Assembly: GCF_000622225.1 (NCBI RefSeq)
Contig: NZ_JHWD01000003.1
Coordinates: 62,001-126,000 of the forward strand
Source of the DNA: Roseomonas mucosa ATCC BAA-692
GTDB lineage: Bacteria; Pseudomonadota; Alphaproteobacteria; Acetobacterales; Acetobacteraceae
Length of the DNA: 64,000 nt
Direction of reading: 5' to 3'
Shown here: positions 16,327 through 23,063 of the stretch, piece after piece
Layout of the letters: each line of letters opens with the position of its first letter
How positions within the stretch are numbered: position 1 is the first letter of the stretch
Translations under genes and position numbers: made by a program
Notes under the pieces: model-generated
Told to the model about the DNA's origin: nothing
Databases searched by the model: none
The model's input: the letters and a program-made list of their open reading frames with translations, nothing else

Positions 16327-17022
16327 ATGATCGAAGTCTGGAGCTGGCCCACACCCAATGGCCACAAGGTCCATATCGCGCTCGAGGAGCTGGGCCTGCC
16401 CTATCGCGTGGTGCCGGTGAACATAGGGGCGGGCGAGCAGTTCCGCCCGGAGTTCCTGGCCATCACGCCGAACCATCGCATCCCCGCCATCGTCGATCCG
16501 GATGGGCCGGGCGGAAAGCCGCTGCAGCTCTTCGAAAGCGGCGCCATCCTGATCTACCTGGCCGAGAAGGCCGGGCGCCTGATCCCCACCGATCCGGTGG
16601 AGCGGCTCAAGGCGCTGCAATGGCTGATGTTCCAGATGGGCGGCGTCGGGCCGATGTTCGGCCAGTACAACCACTTCGCCGCCTATGCCCCTGAACGCAT
16701 CCCCTATGCCGTCGAACGCTACGGCAACGAGGTCCGGCGGCTGCATGGGGTGCTGGAGAAGCGCCTGGCGGAATCCGAATGGCTGGCCGGGTCCGGGTAC
16801 TCCATTGCCGACATCGCCACCTTCCCATGGATCCGGAACCCGGACCGGCGTGGCATCGACCTGTCAGACTATCCCTCGGTTCTCCGCTGGCACGACGCCA
16901 TCGCCGCCCGCCCGGCCGTCCAGCGCGGCGTCGCCGTGCTGGCGGACCGCTCGCGGCAGGGGGCGATCACCGATGCGGAGCGCGAGAACATGTTCGGCAA
17001 GACCCAGTTCGCCCCGCGCTGA
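16327..17022 (+). CDS. Glutathione S-transferase family protein (YfcG/YghU-like)
   Basis: 231-residue cytosolic thioredoxin-fold plus helical-domain protein. The N-terminal opening WSWPTPNGHKVHIALEELGL matches the nu-class TPNG motif, in which Thr and Asn contact glutathione in place of the usual Tyr or Ser. The cis-Pro segment HRIPAIVDP and the FESGAILIYLAE box follow. The C-terminal helices (YSIADIATFPWIRN) carry the folding-box Asp. The ATG at 16327 follows GAGGAAG. A second copy of the same subfamily lies at 37808-38440 in this window. Confidence 0.92.
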   Translation: MIEVWSWPTPNGHKVHIALEELGLPYRVVPVNIGAGEQFRPEFLAITPNHRIPAIVDPDGPGGKPLQLFESGAILIYLAEKAGRLIPTDPVERLKALQWLMFQMGGVGPMFGQYNHFAAYAPERIPYAVERYGNEVRRLHGVLEKRLAESEWLAGSGYSIADIATFPWIRNPDRRGIDLSDYPSVLRWHDAIAARPAVQRGVAVLADRSRQGAITDAERENMFGKTQFAPR

Positions 17023-17420
17023 TTCCCGCGCTGCCCGCACGGCCGTGGCCGGTAAGTGCCCTCCGGGCCACGGCTGTGCGGGAATGCTGCCCTGCACAAT
17101 CATTTCGCTCGCGAGGGTCACGCATGTGCGATATGTGAAGAGCGTCGCTACGGCGCCTCGCCCGGCGGCGTGGAGATGGCCCGAAAGCCCATGGCAAGAG
17201 TCGTGCGGAGTTCACGCGGAGGTTGCGTAACCGGCGCGGCGGGGGCATTGGTGCTTCAGCCACGAAGGTCGCTCACGGGACAGGGGGAGTGATATAAAAT
17301 CGCCACGCTTTGTCCTTTTTCCGGTCTTCGTACCCGGCCAGAAGAGGCCGGTCGCGTCACGCCGCCCGGTTCTCCCGGTGCCGGCCAGGACGCCGTGCCA
17401 AAGGCGGAGGATCATCCGGC
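17023..17420. other. 398-bp gene-free stretch before pleD
   Basis: No coding frame here has credible codon use or homology. A short AT-rich stretch GATATAAAAT occurs near 17291 and could be part of a promoter for pleD, but no -35 box sits at the right distance. I see no repeat or terminator. Confidence 0.5.
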
Positions 17421-18785
17421 GTGAGCGCCCGCATCCTGGTGGTGGATGACATCGCGACGAACATCCATCTGCTGGAAGCCCGCCTTCGGGCCGAATACTA
17501 CGAGGTCGCCTCCGCCAGCTCCGGCCCGGCGGCCATCCGCCTCGCCGAGGAATGGGCGCCCGACGTCATCCTGCTGGACGTGATGATGCCGGGGATGGAC
17601 GGCTACGAGGTCTGCCGCCGCCTGAAGGCACAGAAGCAGACCGGGCACATCCCGGTGGTCATGATCACCGCCCTGACGGACCAGAGCGAGCGCATCCGCG
17701 GCCTGGAGGCCGGCGCCGACGATTTCCTTTCCAAGCCGGTGGACCATGCCACGCTCTTTGCGCGGCTGCGCGCCCTGCTGCGTACCAAGCAGGTGCTGGA
17801 CGCCTTCCACATCCGCTCCGAGAGCACCGGCGACCTCGGCATGAGCGGCGGGCTGCGCGCGCTGAGCAGCATGATCGGCACGCGCGCCCTCATCGTCACC
17901 GAGGACCGCGAGGAATCGCGCTTCCTGGAGGAGGCGCTGGCCGAGGACGGCGTGGTCTGCTTCGTGGCCACCGACCGCGGTGCGGCCTGGAACGCGCTGA
18001 TGTCGGGCGAGTTCGAGCTGGCCGTGCTGAGCCTTTCCTTCGATGCCGGCGATGGGCTGCGGTTCGCCTCCCGGCTCCGGGCGCAATCCGGCACGCGCGA
18101 CCTGCCGGTGCTGCTGGTCGCCGATCCGGCGCAGCGGCAGCTCGTGCTCCGGGGTTTCGACCTCGGCGCCAACGACCACGTGCTGCGCCCGGTGGACCGC
18201 AACGAGCTGCGGGCCCGGGCGCGCAACCAGATCCGCCGCAAGCTCTACCAGGACCGGCTGCGCGAGGATCTCCAGCGCACGCTGGAGGCGGCGGTCACGG
18301 ACAGCCTGACCGGCCTGCGGAACAGGCTCTATGCCTCCCGCCACCTGGAGGCGATGCTACGTTCCGGTGGTGCTTCGGTGCTGCTGCTGGACGTGGACCA
18401 CTTCAAGCGCGTGAACGACACCTTCGGCCATGCCGGCGGCGACGTGGTGCTGCGCGAGGTCGCCCAGCGGCTGCGGAGCAACCTCCGCTCCTCCGACATC
18501 GTGGCCCGCTATGGCGGCGAGGAGTTCCTGGTCATCATGGCCAGCCGCTCCCCGGCCGACGTGGCGAATGTGGCGGAACGCCTGCGCCTGGCGGTGGGCG
18601 AGGAGCCGGTCTGGCTGCCTTCCGGCCCGGTCCGGGTGACCATCAGCATCGGCGGCGCCAGCGGCGGAGACAGCATCCTGCTGGACGATCTCCTGGCCTC
18701 GGCCGACGAGGCGCTCTACCGCGCCAAGGCCGCCGGCCGGAACCGGCTGGAAATCGCGCGCAGCGGAACCGGCGCGGCAGCCTGA
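17421..18785 (+). CDS. pleD: PleD-like response regulator diguanylate cyclase (REC-REC-GGDEF)
   Basis: 454-residue cytosolic signalling enzyme making cyclic di-GMP. REC1 (about 1-120) has the acidic pair VVDD, phospho-acceptor Asp53 in DVMMPGMDGYE, and Lys105. REC2 (about 150-280) keeps the fold but has SLSFDAGDG where the acceptor Asp should be, so it is an adaptor domain as in Caulobacter PleD. The GGDEF domain (about 290-450) has active GGEEF at 365-369 and an intact inhibitory site RSSD at 356-359, exactly five residues ahead, so product inhibition is expected. The start is GTG at 17421. Facing rpmG is the usual alphaproteobacterial order. Confidence 0.95.
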   Translation: MSARILVVDDIATNIHLLEARLRAEYYEVASASSGPAAIRLAEEWAPDVILLDVMMPGMDGYEVCRRLKAQKQTGHIPVVMITALTDQSERIRGLEAGADDFLSKPVDHATLFARLRALLRTKQVLDAFHIRSESTGDLGMSGGLRALSSMIGTRALIVTEDREESRFLEEALAEDGVVCFVATDRGAAWNALMSGEFELAVLSLSFDAGDGLRFASRLRAQSGTRDLPVLLVADPAQRQLVLRGFDLGANDHVLRPVDRNELRARARNQIRRKLYQDRLREDLQRTLEAAVTDSLTGLRNRLYASRHLEAMLRSGGASVLLLDVDHFKRVNDTFGHAGGDVVLREVAQRLRSNLRSSDIVARYGGEEFLVIMASRSPADVANVAERLRLAVGEEPVWLPSGPVRVTISIGGASGGDSILLDDLLASADEALYRAKAAGRNRLEIARSGTGAAA

Positions 18786-18824
18786 GCCGCCTGCCCGGAC
18801 ATCCGGGCATCCCTTCCGGACGCG

Positions 18825-18852
18825 AAAAGCCCGGCCGGGGACCGGTCGGGCT
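18825..18852. terminator. Bidirectional hairpin terminator between pleD and rpmG
   Basis: An 11-bp stem (18828-18838 with 18842-18852, one G-U pair) with loop GGA. On the minus strand it is followed by TTTT, serving rpmG. On the plus strand it is followed by CTCTCTGTC, a weaker end for pleD. Confidence 0.65.
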
Positions 18853-18917
18853 CTCTGTCATGGCGAATGGATCGGCAACGGCCTTCCAGCCCCGGCCATG
18901 GGGGAGCAGGAAGGGTG

Positions 18918-18942
18918 GCGTCCCGGCATGGTGCCGGGACGC
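18918..18942. repeat. Perfect 11-bp inverted repeat just past rpmG
   Basis: GCGTCCCGGCA (18918-18928) pairs with TGCCGGGACGC (18932-18942) around TGG, starting 8 bp after the rpmG stop. There is no T-tract on either side. It probably protects the rpmG transcript 3' end or assists the terminator at 18825-18852. Confidence 0.6.
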
Positions 18943-18949
18943 GGCGCGA

Positions 18950-19117
18950 TTACTTGATCTTGGCTTCGCGGAAGACGACGTGCTTGCGCGCCACCGGGTC
19001 GTACTTCTTCAGCTCCAGCTTGCCCTGGGCATTCCGGGTGTTCTTCTTCGTCACGTAGAAGTAGCCGGTCTCGGCGGTGCTGAGGAGCTTGATCTGGATC
19101 GTGTTGGACTTGGCCAT
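18950..19117 (-). CDS. rpmG: 50S ribosomal protein L33
   Basis: 55-residue large-subunit protein. It reads [20 protein letters not shown], followed by a Lys-rich middle VTKKNTRN and the conserved end [18 protein letters not shown]. It lacks the paired CxxC zinc motifs, so it is the zinc-independent C- form found in proteobacteria. It has its own promoter 54-81 bp upstream and a terminator downstream, so it is a single-gene unit although it follows the ruvX-to-S41 block on the same strand. Confidence 0.97.
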   Translation of the reverse strand: MAKSNTIQIKLLSTAETGYFYVTKKNTRNAQGKLELKKYDPVARKHVVFREAKIK

Positions 19118-19170
19118 GGTCTGATTCCGTAAACAGGCCTGCGCACTGAGCCCCGGCCGTTGAACGGCGC

Positions 19171-19198
19171 AACCTAGTCACCGCGCCCGCTGCGTCAA
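19171..19198 (-). promoter_or_regulatory. Promoter of rpmG
   Basis: On the minus strand TTGACG (19198-19193) and TAGGTT (19176-19171) are separated by 16 bp. The -35 box matches 5 of 6 consensus positions. The predicted transcript begins about 45 bp before the rpmG ATG. Confidence 0.55.
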
Positions 19199-19226
19199 GC
19201 TTTCTCTCGCGGAAACAACCCTCACC

Positions 19227-19290
19227 GGCCGGATGGCACCCATGCCGGAGGCCCACCTGGGCGAGCCGCCGGCATGGTTGCCATCCGGCC
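19227..19290 (-). terminator. 22-bp near-perfect inverted repeat after the S41 protease
   Basis: GGCCGGATGGCACCCATGCCGG (19227-19248) and its complement at 19269-19290 differ at a single base. The 20-base loop contains a further small hairpin, GCCC-ACCT-GGGC. It starts 7 bp after the S41 stop codon, and on the minus strand a TTGTTT stretch follows about 10 bases later. Most likely it ends the ruvX-to-S41 transcript and insulates the rpmG promoter. Confidence 0.6.
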
Positions 19291-19296
19291 GCCCCG

Positions 19297-20778
19297 TCAC
19301 TTCGCCGTGGCGGTGCGATAGGCCTCGGGATTCGACAGCAGCGTAACCGCGGCCTGGAGGTCGCCGTCGCGGCCTTCGGCGGGGGGGCAGGCGCTGCGGA
19401 GGGCGGCGATCTCGCTCGGCAGCACCGGCACCCGTGCCTGGCGCTGGCGCCGCAGTACCGCGCCCATGGGGGCGTCGCCCTGGGCCAGGCGCTCCAGGCC
19501 CCGGGTGGCGCCGTCCGCGCCCAGGCTGGTGCAGAGGGAAGGCAGCACGCCCAGCGACTGCAACGGCCAACCGTCCGGCGCCAGGATGCGGGACCAGGAA
19601 AGCGAGAGCTCGCCCTCGTTGGGCAGGGGCACCAGGATCTGGATCAGTCCCTTGCCCATCGTGGCGCTGCCCACCACCGCCGCCCGGCCGTTGTCGGACA
19701 GGGCCGCGGTCACGATCTCGGCCGAGGAGGCGGTGCGGCCATCGACCAGGATGGCGATCGGCCGCCCCTGCGTCAGGTCCATTCCCGCTGCGTGCCAGAC
19801 GCGGCGCGCATCCGGGTGCCGGCCGTCGGTGCGGGCGACGATGCCGGCGGACAGGATGTTGTCCACCACCCGGATCGCCTCACGCAGGAAGCCGCCCCGG
19901 TTGCCCCGCAGGTCCAGCACCAGGCTCCGCGGCGCCGGGGCGGCGGGATGGTCGAAGGCCATCAGCAGCGCCTCGCCGAGCTGGTCCGCCGTGTCGGAGG
20001 AAAAGGCGGTGATCCGCAGCACCAGCACGTCGCCCTGCCGCGCGGTGCGGACGGTCTGCGGCGGCACGACCTCCCGCCGCAGGACGATGTTGCGGTGGCC
20101 GCGGCCGCGCTGGATGCGCAGGCGGGCACGCGAGCCCAGCGGCCCTTCCAGCAGCGCGGCCAGCCGGTCCGGCGTCTGCCGGGCCATGGAGATGCCGTTC
20201 AGGCTCAGCAGCACGTCCCCCGGCTGCAGCCCGGCCGCCTCGGCGGGACTGTCGGGCATCACCGCGAGCACCGTGGCGCCGCGCGGCCCGCCCTCGACCT
20301 GCAGCCCCAGCCCCGCCGTGCCCATGCGCCGGTCGCGGTCGCTGTCGGCGGTGGTGGGCGAGACATAGCGGCTGTAGGGGTCCAGGTGGTTGAACACCTC
20401 GTCGAAACTGGCCTGCAGCAGCGCGTCCGCCCCGACCCGCCGCAGGGTGGGGGAGACCCCCCAGGCCGCGCCATAGAGCCAGGACAGGGCGATGGCAGCC
20501 TCGGCCAAGGTGTTCGGCGTGGCGCGCTGCGCCAGACTCCGCCCCAGCAGCGAGACGCGCAGCACGCCGTCGCGCGCCTCCACGTCGAAGCCCGGCTCCA
20601 GGGCAGTCAGCCCGCGCAGCGCCCAGAGCGCGAGGTCGGGCGGCGTCACGGGATCGAGATGCCGCTCGGCGATCGCCTCGAAACCCGCCTGGAGCGTGGT
20701 CTCGATCAGCGGGGCCGGGTAGGTCTGCGCGCGTGCCGGCCCAGCCCCCAGGAGCAGGGCCGGAACAAGCAGGATCAG
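19297..20778 (-). CDS. S41-family carboxyl-terminal processing peptidase with PDZ domain
   Basis: Periplasmic serine protease. A hydrophobic leader ILLVPALLLGAGPARAQ is followed by the S41 N-terminal helices (FNHLDPYSRYVSP), a PDZ domain (GLGLQVEGG ... AAGLQPGDVLLSLNG) and the catalytic core with nucleophile Ser in DGRTASSAEIVTAAL and the general-base Lys in SATMGKG. The length of 493 residues uses a CTG at 20778 that overlaps the rnr stop (CTGA). In this frame no ATG, GTG or TTG lies between the signal sequence and an ATG at 20997, which would give 566 residues and a 220-bp overlap with rnr. The true start is therefore uncertain; the family is not. Confidence 0.85.
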   Translation of the reverse strand: MILLVPALLLGAGPARAQTYPAPLIETTLQAGFEAIAERHLDPVTPPDLALWALRGLTALEPGFDVEARDGVLRVSLLGRSLAQRATPNTLAEAAIALSWLYGAAWGVSPTLRRVGADALLQASFDEVFNHLDPYSRYVSPTTADSDRDRRMGTAGLGLQVEGGPRGATVLAVMPDSPAEAAGLQPGDVLLSLNGISMARQTPDRLAALLEGPLGSRARLRIQRGRGHRNIVLRREVVPPQTVRTARQGDVLVLRITAFSSDTADQLGEALLMAFDHPAAPAPRSLVLDLRGNRGGFLREAIRVVDNILSAGIVARTDGRHPDARRVWHAAGMDLTQGRPIAILVDGRTASSAEIVTAALSDNGRAAVVGSATMGKGLIQILVPLPNEGELSLSWSRILAPDGWPLQSLGVLPSLCTSLGADGATRGLERLAQGDAPMGAVLRRQRQARVPVLPSEIAALRSACPPAEGRDGDLQAAVTLLSNPEAYRTATAK

Positions 20779-23048
20779 CGCTGCCGCGACGAAGCGCCGG
20801 AACGGGTCCTGCCAGCGGCAGGGCGCCTCACGCCCGCCTTGCGACCCGCGCGCGGGTCGCCTTGCAGGAGATCGAATGTCAGGCTGCCGGTCAGGGGCAT
20901 GGCCTCGGCCAGGCGAACCTCGACCGGCTGTCCCAACGAGAAGGCGAGGCCCGTATGACGGCCCACCAAGCGCTGCGCGCCTTCCTCGTGTTCCCATCGG
21001 TCATCCGGCAAGACGCGAATCGGAACGATTCCGCTCGCGCCATTGGTGTCCAGCGTGACGAAGAGACCGAAGCGTGTCACCCCGGAAACCCGTGCGGGGA
21101 AAGTAGCACCGACATGGTCCGCCATATAGGCGGCGAGATAGCGGTCCACCGCGTCGCGTTCCGCCTGGGCGGCGCGGCGCTCGGTTCGCGTGATGTCTTC
21201 GCCGGTTTCGGTAAACCCCTGGGCTTCCTCGCTTGTCAAACCGTCCGGGCCGAGGCGCAGGCCGGCGATCAGGGCGCGATGGACCAGAAGGTCTGCGTAA
21301 CGGCGGATCGGACTCGTGAAATGTGCATAGCGGCGCAGGGCGAGGCCGAAATGGCCGATGTTGTCCGGCGCGTATTCCGCCTGGGACTGGGCCCGCAGCA
21401 CCGTTTCATGCACGAGCCGCTCCCCGGGACGGTCCTTCACCTGTTCCAGCAGTTGCGCGAAGTCCCGTGGGCGCAACTCGTTGCCGGGCGGCAGGGACAG
21501 GCCGAACGTGTCCAGGAACTGCCGCAGCCCTTCCATCTTCAGGTCGGAGGGGCGGTCATGGACCCGGTACATGCAGGGCTGGTGCAGCCGCTCCAGCTCC
21601 TCCGCCGCGCAGACATTGGCGGCGACCATGAATTCCTCGATCAGCCGGTGGCTGTCGAGTCGGGCGCGCGGCCGCACCGCCAGCACCTTGCCCTCGGGGC
21701 TCAGCTCCACCTTCCGTTCCGGCAGGTCGAGGTCCAGCGTGCCGCGCTTCTCCCGCGCGCCCAGCAGGGCGCGGTAGGCGCCGTAGAGCTCGTCGAACCG
21801 CGCCTCGCCGGCCTCGTGCGCCGACTGCACCGCCTCATAGGTCAGCCGGGCGGTGGAGCGCATGAGGCCGCGCCCGAAGCGGTGCGACTGCTTCCGCCCC
21901 TCTGCGTCGAAATGCATCCGCACGAAAAGGCAGCCGCGATCCTCGTCCGGGCGCAGGGAGCACCAGCCGTTGCTGAGCGCCTCCGGCAGCATCGGCACGA
22001 CCCGGTCGGGGAAATAGACGCTGTTGCCGCGCCGCCGCGCCTCCCGGTCCAGCGCCGAGCCGGGGCGGACGTAATGCGCGACATCGGCGATGGCGACCGT
22101 CACCTGCCAGCCCCCACCATCGCCTTCGGCATGGACGGCATCGTCGAAATCCCGCGCGTCCTCGCCATCGATGGTGACCAGCGGCAGGTCGCGCAGGTCC
22201 TCGCGCCCCTCCGGCCCGACGCCGCGGGCACGCTCGGCCTGGCGCAGCGCCTCGCCGTCGAAGGCGTCGGGGATGCCATGGGCATGGATGCAGACCAGCG
22301 AGACCGAGCGGGGCTCGCCTATCCTGCCCAGCCGCTCCAGCACCCGCACGGGACGCAGGCCCAGCCCGTGGCCGGGGAGGGGTTCCGCCAGGACGAGGTC
22401 GCCATCCCCGGCGCCGTTCTCCTCGCCGAGCGGCACGCGCCAGTCGGCCCGGATACGCCGGTCCACCGGGCGGACCAGGCCTTTCTCGAACATGCCCAGC
22501 ACGCGGGAGGAACCCTGTTCCGCGAGGCGGCGGATCGTGCGGCCCTCGTATTTCTCGCGCCCCGCCGGCTTCAGCCGCGCCAGCACCCGGTCGCCCGGCG
22601 CCAGGGCCGGCTGCCCCTTCGGTTCGGGGCGCATGTAGATCAGCGGCGGGCGGCCGTTCTCCCAGTTCACCGGGCGGGCGAGGGGATCGCCATCCGGGTC
22701 AGTGCCGAAGACCTCGACGATCGCGGTTTCCGGCAGGTTGGCGGCATGGCGGAAGGAGCGGCGGCCGGAAGGCGCGGCGCTGCCCTCGGCCCGCAGCTCC
22801 TTCAGCAGGGCGCGCAGGGCCGGCCGGTGCTCCACGCCCAGGCCGAAATGCCGCACGATCTGGCTCTTGCCCACCGTGCCGCCAGCAGCACGCAGGAAGG
22901 CGCGCAGCTCCTCCCGCGTCGGCAGGCTGGCCGGGGCCTCGGGCTCGGCGGCGGCGCGGCGGCGGACGCTGGCCTGGGGGCCGGCGCCACGGCGCAGCTT
23001 CACGCGAAGGCTTGGCCGGCCGGGAGTGCCCGCGATGCGGCGTGCCAT
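20775..23048 (-). CDS. rnr: Ribonuclease R
   Basis: 757-residue 3'-5' exoribonuclease that degrades structured RNA. An N-terminal winged-helix-like segment (LPTREELRAFLRAAGGTVGK) comes first. Cold-shock domains and the RNB catalytic domain follow, with metal-binding aspartates in DGEDARDFDDAVHAE and the SPIRRYADLLVHRAL signature. A C-terminal S1 domain (FPARVSGVTRFGLFVTLD) and a basic tail end the protein. It lies 15 bp after topA and abuts the S41 gene, in the same transcript. Domain order and length are normal. Confidence 0.96.
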   Translation of the reverse strand: MARRIAGTPGRPSLRVKLRRGAGPQASVRRRAAAEPEAPASLPTREELRAFLRAAGGTVGKSQIVRHFGLGVEHRPALRALLKELRAEGSAAPSGRRSFRHAANLPETAIVEVFGTDPDGDPLARPVNWENGRPPLIYMRPEPKGQPALAPGDRVLARLKPAGREKYEGRTIRRLAEQGSSRVLGMFEKGLVRPVDRRIRADWRVPLGEENGAGDGDLVLAEPLPGHGLGLRPVRVLERLGRIGEPRSVSLVCIHAHGIPDAFDGEALRQAERARGVGPEGREDLRDLPLVTIDGEDARDFDDAVHAEGDGGGWQVTVAIADVAHYVRPGSALDREARRRGNSVYFPDRVVPMLPEALSNGWCSLRPDEDRGCLFVRMHFDAEGRKQSHRFGRGLMRSTARLTYEAVQSAHEAGEARFDELYGAYRALLGAREKRGTLDLDLPERKVELSPEGKVLAVRPRARLDSHRLIEEFMVAANVCAAEELERLHQPCMYRVHDRPSDLKMEGLRQFLDTFGLSLPPGNELRPRDFAQLLEQVKDRPGERLVHETVLRAQSQAEYAPDNIGHFGLALRRYAHFTSPIRRYADLLVHRALIAGLRLGPDGLTSEEAQGFTETGEDITRTERRAAQAERDAVDRYLAAYMADHVGATFPARVSGVTRFGLFVTLDTNGASGIVPIRVLPDDRWEHEEGAQRLVGRHTGLAFSLGQPVEVRLAEAMPLTGSLTFDLLQGDPRAGRKAGVRRPAAGRTRSGASSRQR

Positions 23049-23063
23049 CGCGACGGCGTCCGC

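Noticed and set aside
17212-17415. Minus-strand 67-codon frame before pleD
   Set aside because: No ribosome binding site, no hydrophobic or domain pattern, and amino-acid composition typical of noise.
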